Assembly (NCBI GenBank): GCA_035048485.1
Contig: CM068583.1
Span: 19,009,341-19,073,340 of the forward strand
DNA: 64,000 bases
Source: Pteria penguin
Taxonomy: Eukaryota; Mollusca; Bivalvia; Pterioida; Pteriidae
Reading direction: 5' to 3'
The notes under the pieces are model-generated. The model worked only from the letters and a program-made list of their open reading frames with translations, searched no databases and was not told the origin of the DNA. Position numbers and translations under genes: made by a program. How positions within the stretch are numbered: the first letter of the stretch is position 1; every line of letters begins with the position of its first letter. Shown piece after piece: positions 45,776 to 56,108 of the stretch.

Positions 45776-46654
45776 CAGACATAAGTCATATACTAGGGTC
45801 TTCTTTGGTACGAGATGAGATTTTTAATAAAAGATGCAAAGTTGACTTTTTACCTGCCATTGTCAATACCAGGAGGCACTTTCACAAGGAATCGCGAGTT
45901 TTTCTTAAGTATTTTACATGCGTATTCCTTACGTAAATCTTTAAGCCATTTTTACAAACTTAAGGAAATCTCTTAAAGAGTTACGAAAGCTATAAGGTTT
46001 CCTTAAAGTTAAGGATTTTTCGTAAGGAAAATTCTGTTTGCGATCTTTAGTGAAAATGACTTAAAGATACATAATGTCTAATTTTATCAAATCAGAGGTA
46101 CAATAAAATGTATTTCTAACTTATTTTACTTATAAAAAGAGCGACCTCCAAACCTTATAAGCCTTGGTTATACAGTTATTGCTGCAGCATGTTAGCAATA
46201 CGACCTCAAATTTAACCTACTGCCGTTCGTACGAGACCGGAGAATACGCACGTGACCTTAAAATTATTCATTTGCATACGGAGTAAAACAACAATGGTGA
46301 AGATAAGAAAGAGAAAAAGAAAAGAAATCGACCTTCTGCACTAAGTGACTCGGAAAAGAAAAGAAAGAAAGAATGAGTATGATGTAAAGCATGCGAGAAG
46401 TAGAATTTGTCTCACGTGCACTACATACATTATGCAAATGAATATTTCCAGGTCGACCGAGATGAATAAAACTGATGATGAAAACGTGGGTTATGTAGCG
46501 TATTTGTACGCGATAGCTACATTTAATACTGATGGGCAGTCAAAAGATACTGTACTAAACAGATTTACGATGTTACTTTAATGACAATAGTAGACGCTAC
46601 AGGAGACCATATGCATCTTTAACGATTTGATTTATAAAAGAAATTACGTATGAT
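45776..46654. other. Repeat-like stretch, no gene
   Basis: 45,890-46,040 is rich in self-complementary words (CTTAAGGAAATC, TTACGAAAG, TTTCCTTAAAG, CTTACGTAAA). 46,300-46,580 has a 78-residue ORF with a Lys/Arg-rich start and no recognisable domain. Confidence 0.4.
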
Positions 46655-46800
46655 TACTTGTTGGTATCGTAATTGCACTACAATCAAATATTTTTTAATG
46701 TGTTATATGTTCTAGTATATTATTCATATTCATGTATTGTATAGCTCCATGGTGACTTCTGCCACATAACTGAGCCAGTAACTCCTCTTTTTTCTTTTGT
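46655..46800 (+). mobile_element. Penelope-like tail, copy 3 (146 bp)
   Basis: GGTATCGTAATTGCACTACA through CTCCATGGTGACTTCTGCC and CCAGTAACTCCTC, matching the last 150 bases of copies 1 and 2. It is a very short 5'-truncated insertion, immediately next to the Walker A piece of the helicase. Confidence 0.8.
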
Positions 46801-47055
46801 GAAATGCCTACATACCAACTCTGAATTGTTTTTGCCTGAAATCGTATAGGCACGAACGGCAGGCTATGCGGGTTGTACACGTGACGGCAACTTCCCGTCT
46901 CTAAAGAGTTCGTCATAGATATGACCAAGCAGATAGGTTTTGCCTTTACCTGCTTGGTCACCAACAAACAGTTGTGCTCGTCGATTGCCAGTCCGCAAGA
47001 CGTTTTCTGCAAAGCTGTGAAAACATCCTTTTATGGTGTTTTCGTCACAAATTGT
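46801..47055 (-). pseudogene. PIF1-like helicase, Walker A piece
   Basis: On the minus strand: HSFAENVLRTGNRRAQLFVG, then GKGKTYLLGHIYDELFRDG. This is a P-loop (GxxGxGKT-like, altered to GDQAGKGKT) at the expected start of the PIF1 helicase core. A frame change follows near the Walker A. With 43,541-43,800 it would make one minus-strand gene now split by about 3 kb of nested insertions. Confidence 0.6.
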
Positions 47056-47057
47056 GT

Positions 47058-47475
47058 TTTTATGCTCCCCGAAAACCTTCGGGGGAGCATATAGTGACCG
47101 TCGTGTCCGTGTGTCTGTCCGTCTGAGCTCATACCTCATAAACCTTTTATCAGATTTTGATCATACTCCATTAAAATATGATTTAGGGCTTTAGGATAAA
47201 GGTCACTCAAGGTCATTTCTGAAAGGTCAAGGTCACTTATTAACTATTACTTAAAATACCATGAAGTACTTATATCTCTTACACCTTTCATCATAATTTG
47301 ATCATTGATCATACTTCACCAAAAATGTTATTTAGGTTAAGAGCTTTTGGACAAAAATCACTCAAGGTCATTTCTGAAAGGTCAAGGCCACAATAAAAAC
47401 GTTTTTTCATAACTAATCAAGGTCAAGCTTACTCATTTTTGTTTAAGATACTGTGAGCACTTGTTGTTCTACAGG
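47058..47475. repeat. GCATAT-type hairpin repeat
   Basis: Starts with the perfect hairpin GCTCCCCGAAAACCTTCGGGGGAGC and 'ATAGTGACCGTCGTGTCCGT', followed by two rounds of 'TCACTCAAGGTCATTTCTGA' (about 47,202 and 47,360). A common bivalve repeat style with no ORF. Confidence 0.7.
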
Positions 47476-47775
47476 TGACTCTATTGGATATTCGCATGAT
47501 ACATTCAGATTTGAAATTGTCATCAATTAATACATTGATTTTCTATATATTGAGTCATTCATTTCCTTCATTATTGCTGTACGTCTTGGAGCATCCATCA
47601 GTTTGACTGATTTTGTATATGAATTGAGTCATTAATTTCCTGCATTATAGCTGCCGTTCGAGGAGCATTCATCAGTTTTACTGATACTCTCGTGTTTTCA
47701 GGGTACAGATTTATCGTTTTAGATGAAAAACTTTCAAGAGACCATCCGAAAAATTCCGCGAAATAGAAAACCCAC

Positions 47776-47826
47776 CTCATTGACTAAGATAGACACACCC
47801 TCAACCAATCCGCATTCGCCTCTCAT
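47776..47826 (-). CDS. Conserved short exon-like ORF pointing inward (right arm)
   Basis: Seventeen codons, MRGECGLVEGVSILVNE, then GTGGGT as donor. It aligns with 37,213-37,278 with an in-frame five-codon gap. It points toward the PIF1-like pieces on the same strand and might be that gene's first exon (inference). Confidence 0.38.
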
Positions 47827-47848
47827 CCTACACCTTCGTCACGCAAAA

Positions 47849-47899
47849 ATGCCGTCGAGAGGCAAATTCAAAATACGACCGCCGAATTATCGAGATTAA
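47849..47899 (+). CDS. Conserved short ORF pointing outward (right arm)
   Basis: MPSRGKFKIRPPNYRD and stop. Start 22 bases from the divergent ORF, as in the left arm. Points toward SDR gene 2. Confidence 0.35.
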   Translation: MPSRGKFKIRPPNYRD

Positions 47900-48335
47900 A
47901 GAAGGAAATAGGGATTTATTTCGACACTAAGTGGGGTAGGGGGTAAGTGCATATACTTTTACATGTTTGGGATAACATTAGGAGGAAAAACTTGCCTGAT
48001 GGTGTAGTTCGTATGCTGTTGTCCTATACTCACGCCGTCGACTCATGGTCAGGCTTTTGTCCGACCAATCAAAATACAAGAACATAACCATATCTGAGGT
48101 GGTGGGGTATCTTCGCTTTTACGGGAGATACAGATCTGAAACTTGCTGAATTTACAGGAAATTAATTTATCTATTGATGCATGTAAATCAAAAGTTGGGT
48201 GTCATCTGAATAAAGTGTTAAATGACTCTTGATCCAACTTAGATCGATTTTTACCATAGAGAGAGAGTTCAATCCTTTCTCCATATACATAAGAAAATTG
48301 ATCCCGGGTTCAAGCGAGCTTCGTCCTTGTGGAAG

Positions 48336-48785
48336 CAACAAGAGAAGGCGATATATGATATTTTATATGGAAACCTAATATATTTAGGGTGAAACATATA
48401 CTTTAACACTTTCTCTCTAAATTCTCTACATCGCACAATACCCAAGGGGTATAGATTGTACATCACAAACCCCGTGGATATTTGCAAGAGTCTGACAAAA
48501 TCAGTCAGAACAAAATTTCCAATTTTCAGATCAATAAACTTGATATTTCATTTCAAACACATTACATGTTCTATTGGGACATACACGGTGACATACAGTG
48601 ATCATATTGTCCTTGTATTTTATTTAAAACTTTTAACACTATTGATATACGTACAAATGCATATGCCACCTTACAACTGAAATATTGCGTATTGCTATAC
48701 ATGCAACTTATAAAAATAATCCCTCAGTAGCAAATCGAAAGAAAATAGCACTGAACATAAAATTTTGCAATAAATATTTTCACAG
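48336..48785 (+). promoter_or_regulatory. Upstream block shared by SDR genes 2 and 3
   Basis: Matches 63,250-63,724 up to the start codon: CAACAAGAGAAGGCGATATA, TATGATATTTTATA, TAGGGTGAAACATATACTTT, CGTACAAATGCATATGCCAC. It ends in TATTTTCACAG, a good acceptor, 7 bases before ATG. It is therefore probably the end of an intron in the 5' untranslated region or a proximal regulatory block. Gene 1 lacks it. Confidence 0.55.
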
Positions 48786-48792
48786 GGAAAAA

Positions 48793-49108
48793 ATGCTGGA
48801 ATACCTTGCACTCGGGCTGATACTTTATTTCACACTGCGGTATTATTTGCGAACGTTAATGATTGACCACTATGAAGGACGTCACGTGATGATCACCGGA
48901 TGCGATTCTGGATTCGGTTTTATGTTAGCAAAGAAATTGGACTCGATGGGCTTCACAGTATTTGCTGGATGCTTGACCGAGAAAGGTGGAAAAGAACTGA
49001 AAAGTGAAGTGTCGGGCAGAGTACGAATTGTCCCATTAGACGTCACTAGCACAAAAAGTATTGAAGAAGCGTTAATGATAGTGAAGAAGGCTCTACCATC
49101 GAAGAGGG
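48793..49108 (+). CDS. Gene 2 exon 1
   Basis: Acceptor TTTTCACAG at 48,785 precedes a 7-base leader and ATG. 316 nt ending AAGAGGG before GTACAG. An in-frame upstream ATG-like start exists but lies before the acceptor and is not conserved in gene 3. Confidence 0.92.
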
Positions 49109-52100
49109 GTACAGTTTTTTTAAAAGAAAATTTTATTGGTGGATTCCACCTCTAGATTTAATTCCATAATATTTCATCTAAACTACACATAATTGTTTGT
49201 TTGTTTTGCTATTGGTTTATAACACACCAGTATTATTTCACCGATATGGTGGCTGTCGCTGTCTAGTGCATGTCCCCATAAATTTCATACTCAAAGGATC
49301 TTCCCTTAGTAGTGAGTGATCTTTCTAGTGCCGACGTGCACGGTGACATGCATGGAACCTCGGTTTATACTTTCCCATCATACGGAGCCCCAGTTTATAC
49401 TCTATCATCCTAATGACAAGTACTTTTTCAAAGTTTTTTTTTCTGTATTCTCAATATCATTCGACAAGCTAAAGATTAATATTTTCGTCATATTGAAATG
49501 ATACAACAGGGACGATGGTAAACCAAATCTGACAGCGTTAATTTAACCAGAGACATATATACACAGAGATGGAAACTCCCGTTGAAAGCTATATAGCTAT
49601 CTCACGTAGGTAACATTTCCCGACATGCATCCCGATAAACCAGATGTCCGCCATATTGTTCTCGGTGTTGGTTCACCTGAAACGTTTAAGCTCGTAAAGA
49701 ATAGAAATTAGCAGCGATCTTCAAATAAAGGTAGTGTAGTTAAGTAAAAAAAAATATATACAAACGATTTGAATCATTAAACATTTCATTTATGATCCAT
49801 TCAACGTGAAATCATAACCCCGATCAGAATCTATTTGATCGTGATAGACCTGTGAAAACTTTCACTCAGTTGCAGTCAAATAATTAACACAATATTGAAG
49901 CACATGCGACCATTTTTCGTTTATAGCAGCTTCAATGTTTATTCATGTTATGACTCTTTAATTTTCTCATGAACTTTCTATAAATCATGTTTAATTACCC
50001 GGCCAAGTGTGAAGATCTGGCGACATTTTTCTCCTCACTACCGACCCCGTAGAGATACGACCATGGCGAGAAAATTTACTAAAACAACAAAGATAATATC
50101 CTCTGCGTGACTAAATTCACATGTTTGTGTCCAGAAAAGTTTTCAGACACATTTTATACCATTGAGTGTGCAAATCTTTGTTCGTTATTTGATTTTAATC
50201 CAATTTTATTTGGGCGGTGAATCTTCTAGCTTTTTTTGCTCAAAAAACCGATAGCATACTATAAACGACAAAATAATCTTACCACATGTCGATATATGAC
50301 TTGTTTTATATTGGAAACATTAGAGAAATAAAGTTGCCATTTTAGTACTAATTGAAGAAATTATGAGCACGTAATTGGACATATTGCAATACGATTTTTC
50401 CTTAGCCGCCCGGATCGCCATTTTCTTTTTACTTCTTTACATAGAAAGGAGTAAAACAGTTAATATCACGTCAAGTGTGCCTTTAAGATAAAACATTATT
50501 TTGTTTAGTTATTTACCATCTGAATTTTGTTTATAAACTGCCCATAAATGACAATGACATACGCTGGCGCTTCCCCTGGGGTGGTACTGCTGAGTACTAA
50601 AACAAACAGTAGTACAGGCAGGTGCATTGATTGCTTATATCAACAACTCGTAAATGACAACAAACGCTGTTAAATGAATAAATATGTAAAGAGAAATAAA
50701 CGGTTAGTAAAAAAGGAGGAAATGAAGACGTCTGACTAAAAATCCTGCTTTTGAAATATTCTTATCAAGTTTGTCTCGATTTTGTTAGAAAAAGGAGAAT
50801 ATTTTTTTTATATATCGATAAAATCAACATAAAAGGCAAAAAAAAGTAATAGGTGATTGTAGAATTTGAACCGAGATGTGTCGGCAGGAAAAGACCAATT
50901 GCTTTATACGTCCCGTGCGATATCCGACGGGTTAAAATCGGTGTATTATAGAGTGCGGTCACCTAATTAGCATAACAAAAGGACGTGCATCATACTCCGT
51001 TCGAAGCGGCGAGCTTCCAGTCTTTGTTTATATATGTCTCTGATTTAATATACGCAAATTGATGTTTTAATGAAATGATTTCTCAACATTCGTAAGATGT
51101 TCGTTGTTTGAGTTTGTTTATAGCACGGTTATTATTGATTTCCGGAATATGAGAACCGAGGAAGATTTTGCAAGTTCTGTTGCAAAGAATTTGAAGTATT
51201 TTAAGGGATTATGAACATTTCCAGGTTTATGGGGTCTTGTAAACAATGCCGGCATAGCTGGAGGGATTGGACACGTTGAATGGATGACTCTAGAAGACTA
51301 CCGCCACACAATGGACATTAATTGTTTCGGTATGGTAGAGACCAGCAGGGTGTTCTTACCATTGGTGACAAAAGAAAAGGGACGCATTGTCTTTATAACA
51401 AGTATGATGGGAAGGATTGCTGCAGCTGGCGCGCCATACGTCGCATCAAAGTTCGCTGCCGAAGGATACTGTGACTGCTTAAGGTAAATTTTCTCCCTTT
51501 CGGATGGAATGTACAATTGGGTGCAATCATAACATTACATTCTTGTGCACTAGGCAAGTTCTTTGCATGTTTAACTTTTTGTCCAGAAAAGCAAGCAATG
51601 ATGTCATGACACCATGTGTACTTATCGTGCATTAAATCATAGTTTTATTCTGTTAAATGTATATTTAAAATAGATTTATTACATGGATGGATGGATAAGA
51701 AAAGGGACTTTGGAGAAGGAGGCAGACACAAGGCTATCAGATCTAGAAAATATCTAGAAGATATATCAATATATACTATTACAATTGTTTTTCGTTTGTG
51801 ATAATTCAGTTTGTATGTAAATTTGCTTTTCATTGCTATTAATTATCATTGTTAGCTAGAATATGAAAATATCTTATGTGAAATATTATCGATCTTATAT
51901 TGTGCCTCCGTTTACAGTCTAAGCGCAGAGAAACGGTCTAGAAAGTAAACCAGACTTAAAGTATACTTAGAACAAATTTAAAATCAAATTTAGTAGCACA
52001 CCAGGTAGAATGTTTAGTAGTAAAGGAAGGGATATGTTTACTTTGCAGTCACAGAGTTAATTACAAAAACATGCATGAAGTTAACTTACAGTGCACTATA

Positions 52101-52822
52101 CATACATGAAAGGTTATGACTAACTGCACCCAACAGATGCTATACATAAATTTTGCAGCATTTCCGTTTAGGGCAATTCATGTGGGAATTTCGTTTCGTA
52201 AGTCTCAATAAACTTAAAATAAATTTACTGCGCTCCTGGTTATATATTTGTATATGTAAAACATCATTTGATTTCTTCCATAGGAGAAATGTGAGGAATA
52301 TGGGGGTGACGGTGCATATTTTGGAACCAGGATTTTTTGCCACTAATATTACAAACACAGACAGCACATCACGTAACATTGATAACTGTTTCAAGAATGC
52401 CAGCCCTTCCGTCCAGAAGTTTTATGGAGAACAATACAGAGATAAATGTGAGAATTTAACTTTGACCAATTTGCTTTGAAAAAAGTAAAAGCTATGCTAG
52501 GACTAAAAGTCATAATTTATATAGAATTATGTACGTATACATTATGTAGAAGTCTGCACGTATTTTCATGCAATATATGTATTGTGCGTTTTACTTTTCA
52601 GTGAAAGATATGGCAGTTGATTTGCTGGGGAAGTTTACGTCTAAAGACACCCACAAAGTCGTCAATGCATATACCCATGCCTTATGTGCCAAGTATCCTA
52701 AATACCGTTACGTCGTCGGCATTGACGCCAATACAATTTTCCGCTTTTTATGGAATGTTCCGGAGTGTATATCCGATTTTTTTATGGATTTAGGGATGCC
52801 TTTTCCAGATGGCGCAAAATAA
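48793..52822 (+). CDS. SDR gene 2: SDR9C-like dehydrogenase, complete (4 exons, 319 aa)
   Basis: Same family and architecture as gene 1. Exons 48,793-49,108, 51,225-51,483, 52,284-52,447 and 52,602-52,822 have exactly the same four lengths, giving 960 nt. Hydrophobic anchor at residues 3-20, TGCDSGFG 35-42, NNAG 112-115, Ser165, YVASK 177-181, LEPGFFATNIT near 205-215. All introns are GT-AG. Intron 1 is long (2.1 kb) because of a 1.5-kb TIR element. The protein differs from gene 1 at many positions (WMTLEDYRHTMDIN against WLTREDLYQAMNVN), so it is an older paralogue. Probably functional; likely an ER-bound retinoid- or steroid-type dehydrogenase, substrate unknown. Confidence 0.93.
49195..49400 (-). 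mobile_element. SINE fragment in gene 2 intron 1
   Basis: AACACACCAGTATTATTTCACC, GATATGGTGGCTG and 'GGATCTTCC...GTGAGTGATC' match the body of the second SINE family in reverse. The position after exon 1 matches the fragment at 15,570. Confidence 0.5.
49548..51043. mobile_element. 1.5-kb element with CAG...CTG inverted ends, in gene 2 intron 1
   Basis: The left end CAGAGACATATATACACAGA and the right end in reverse complement CAGAGACATATATAAACAAA stay similar for about 33 bases (to GGAARCTC). The CAG...CTG termini fit hAT-type non-autonomous elements. Flanks ATTTAAC and ATTTAAT are a possible imperfect target duplication. No transposase inside. Confidence 0.65.
51225..51483 (+). CDS. Gene 2 exon 2 (catalytic)
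   Basis: Acceptor CATTTCCAG, 259 nt, donor TTAAGGTAAAT. Contains NNAG and Tyr177/Lys181. Confidence 0.93.
51484..52283. other. Gene 2 intron 2
   Basis: 800 bp, AT-rich. No repeat family or gene recognised. It is much shorter than gene 1 intron 2 (2.7 kb), which holds a retroelement. Confidence 0.6.
52284..52447 (+). CDS. Gene 2 exon 3
   Basis: Acceptor TTCTTCCATAG, 164 nt, donor AAATGTGAGA. Confidence 0.93.
52602..52822 (+). CDS. Gene 2 exon 4 and stop
   Basis: Acceptor TTACTTTTCAG, 221 nt ending TAA. Intron 3 is only 154 bp, against about 1.5 kb in gene 1 and copy A. Confidence 0.93.
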
Positions 52823-55004
52823 AAAAGTATTTAAAATAAAGACGGGTTTGCTGGCAAATTACATTATATTAACTGCCTTTCAATAAGGGAAATATATTCT
52901 TTATAAACAGATTGAATTTACTCTCACTCGTTGGCAGTTTGACGAACAACTTTACCATATTTTGTTATTTACACATTTTGTCCTAGGTATGTGTATCAAT
53001 ACATGTGTATTATATAGAAGAATAATAAAGACATATATACCAGTTTTTTGCATTCCATGTATAGTTTGAGGATGAAAATTGTTTTACGGTTAATTTTGGT
53101 ATAATTTATTCTAGATTCCTCTCTTATTTATAACCTGTATCCATAGTATTCTTCTCATACTAGGCGTCTGTTTAATGTGTACATTGATTGGTATCAGGGG
53201 CTTGGGGGAGATCGTCCTGGATCGTATATTGCTACTTGCACATTAGTAATGCTTAAAATGAATCGGAACACACAGACTGAGTTCGCTTCATTCATAGAAA
53301 AATTTACGAAAAATCGCACATGTTATACAAAGAATTCCAGGACAGTTTTTCCATGTATAAGATGTTATAGATGCATTGCAACAACAATATTGTATATATT
53401 GGATATTGCAAATTTATATGGTTTCCAACAATCATTTAGTTCCATCAAAACACGGACTTTTCAACGTCAGGTGCATAGCGAGCGAAACATAGCGAGCGAA
53501 ACATCGGAGATCGAAGTGGGTTTGTTTTCCATTTTCGATGACTTTCGTTAAGAAGTTACCGGTTTACATAGCTTTAAAAATTTCACTGAAACCGTATAAT
53601 GAGCACGCAAGAACATGTATATTCCACATGCACTTGTGTGTGTTCAAATCTGTACTGTGTTATGATCACTTTTTTCATGTTATCTCGACAGAATTAAGCA
53701 ACAAGGCAAATTGGCAGTTCTTGTCATGGCTTTACTTATATATATATATATACTTATATATGCTGGTAATAATCCAAATAAGTTTAGTTTGTGGTAGAAA
53801 ATTTTGAATGTTAACAATGGTAAAGCACTGCAGCTGCCTTAGCGAAAGAGTGCCAATACTATTACCCCCACAATGAATTGTGATAAAACTTTGAAGATCA
53901 TGTGAGCATGCTAATTTACGAATTGTAGGTTATTCATACACTAGGTCGTGCCCTTTTTTAATGCCTGAAGACACCGATGTTGACTTCTTGGGCTGGTCAA
54001 AGCTGCTTCGTGAGCATAGTTAATAAGTGATCAACTTATTATCCAAACAATGAGAGGTGCACCTAAAAGGCTTGAATACTGTTAATACAGTATAAAATTA
54101 GAGCGAATTACTGACATTTAGTAAGAATTAAATATTTACGGGCGAACATAAGATCGGACAGCTACGATCTGGCCAAGTAGAGGGAGGGTTACTGGACAAT
54201 GTACATCTTTGGAAGTCCTAGATCTATGCAAACCTTCCAACATTTTCATAGTGATGAATGATTTTGAATTATCCTGGAGACCTTGCAATTGAAGATGATG
54301 ACTTATACCAGTTAAATAGCATTTAGCGGTTGAAAAAGATAGAGTTTGATTACAGGTAAGCTAAATAATTTATGAAGTTATTAACTGGAGGTGGCCATGA
54401 TAAGGGGAGAGCGAAGTACAAGCGAAAATGGTAGAAAGAATCTAGACCTTTCTGGTATGTCAAAGCAGTATACAGTGTACCTCGAAACAAGCCGAAATGA
54501 GAGCATCTACTTCAGATCTACGAGACGTAATAATGCTGGTGGAAAATGAACAGGGTAAGTATCTGTATACGGAGCCAGTCGCTTGAACCTTTCCACACCT
54601 TGAACAATCTCCTGATGCAGGAGGTACATCCTTTGCAATTGACGAAGGAATAAAACTAACATTGACTTATAGTGCGAGTTACAGGATGATCAGACGTGGT
54701 AAAGCTATCCTTAGTGGAAGAACATGATGAAACGCCAAGAAGGAATAACCTGATATAATATAACAGAGAGCAGCAAGCTTTATACCATGACCATATAAAC
54801 AAGACAGTATCACTATAAAGCCATACTGTAAAACGTGCGGATGGATGGGAGGGTTTTAATTCTTTTGTTGGTTCTAGCTTCGATGGACACTTGTAAATAT
54901 TACTAAGAGTTATCTTTCTTTGGTCACAAATTAGGTTTGTCTATTCGTTTCCATAATGTGACTTAAAGGTTGAAATTAAAATTTGAAAGGTTATTGCAGG
55001 ACTT
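52823..55004. other. Gene 2 3' flank, nothing recognised
   Basis: AATAATAAAGAC at about 53,021 is a possible poly(A) signal about 200 bases after the stop. A 124-residue ORF at 53,177-53,551 and an 89-residue ORF at 53,538-53,807 match no family I know. A doubled CATAGCGAGCGAAA lies near 53,475. No further features are supported. Confidence 0.45.
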
Positions 55005-55095
55005 TTGCGACAGGTGTTGCATGCAACCAGATGACGCTTACTCCTCCCGGGCACCTGGTCTCGCCTCAATTTTATTGGGGTTCGCATTTATGTAG
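55005..55095 (+). mobile_element. Retroelement-tail fragment
   Basis: GACAGGTGTTGCATGCAACC, then GACGCTTACTCCTCCCGGGC and GGTTCGCATTTATG, the repeat seen intact at 24,125-24,215. Confidence 0.6.
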
Positions 55096-55499
55096 GAAGA
55101 TTTAACAACCAAAAAGATCTTTGTTGCTGAAGTTCAGAAATGTTCCTGAATTATTAAATTTTATTTCATGGTAGTTTGGTATTATAGATATCAAAAGTCA
55201 GGCCTGGTTCGTTCATTTCCATGGCATTTTATGACAGTTGAGATTTGCTTAACTAAACAGGAAACGTTTTAATTTTCAGGGTATACATAAAAGTCCATAA
55301 ATGTACCCAGTTATGTCAGTTAGTGCAACATTAGACTGAATAGAGAGTGTATTCTACATTTCCGATTCGTCAGATTTGATGCATGCACATGAATAAGTAC
55401 AATTGTAAAATGGTACCAGTAGATGAATGGAATTCAAAGTTTATTTAAAACACTGCATGTTCGGTCATGATGATTTCAGCTAGAACATTTTCTCATCCC

Positions 55500-55800
55500 A
55501 GTTGGAATGAGACCAGGGGCCAGTTGTTCAAAACTTCAGCCACTGGTTAAGGTAAACAGTGATTAAAGTTTGAGAGACAATTTAATTTGTAAGATTTTGT
55601 ATAAATATCTAAATAACATTACAATGCGGATTTCATATTCTAAAATTCAGTACACTGACTATGACTTTAAGACGTTTCATCTAAAAGATACAGGCAGATG
55701 AAATTTAATCGTTTGTTAGCTTAACCAGTGGATAAAGTTTCAAACAACTGACCCAGGTGTTCGGAAAGAGTAGGCGTCTCCTGCTGACATTCTACACTCG
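55500..55800 (-). mobile_element. Retroelement-tail repeat split by a 238-bp MITE
   Basis: The unit 'GAGACCAGGTG...GGCGTCTCCTG' is interrupted after GAGACCAG (55,516) and resumes at AGGTGTTCGG (55,755). The insert 55,517-55,754 starts GGGCCAGTTGTTCAAAACTT and ends, in reverse complement, GGGTCAGTTGTTTGAAACTT. The match runs about 35 bases, with an apparent AG target duplication. Confidence 0.8.
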
Positions 55801-55924
55801 TCACAAATATTCCACAGAAATAACACATGAAATGTTTTTTATCACAGAGATTTAATTGTCAACAAATGCCTTAAGCATTTATTTAAAACTATTTTAATAT
55901 CATATATCAAACATTCTTCTACAG

Positions 55925-56108
55925 TTGTAGACAATGTTGGAATTGTTGGGGGGCTTTGTCACTTTGAATTGACTCGCAGAGACCAGCAGGGTGTTTTACC
56001 ACTCATGACAAAAGAAAAAGAACGCATCGTATTATAACAGGATTGCAGCCTCTGGTACTCTATATCCGTGTCAAAGTTTGTTGCCGACGCATACTGCGAC
56101 TGCTTGGG
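55925..56108 (+). pseudogene. SDR exon 2 relic
   Basis: Acceptor CTTCTACAG, then VDNVGIVGG (for VNNAGIAGG), a deletion of about 55 bases removing the DYRHTMDINCFG part, TKEKERIV, a frame break and small deletion, then SKFVADAYCDCLG and the donor GGTAAGA. The catalytic Tyr of YxxxK has been replaced. 184 nt against 259; dead. Confidence 0.85.

Larger units (their letters stand above)
47695..48335. repeat. Right arm of the large inverted repeat
   Basis: Reverse-complement partner of 36,820-37,330. The outer end (CCCGGGTTCAAGCGAGCTTC) lies about 450 bp before gene 2 exon 1. Its end touches the block shared upstream of genes 2 and 3. It has about 100 extra bases near 48,175-48,285. Confidence 0.88.

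Noticed and set aside
36820..48335. Polinton/Maverick virus-like element
   Set aside because: Long inverted termini fit, but no polymerase B, integrase, ATPase or capsid motif was seen. Only P-type transposase and PIF1-like relics.
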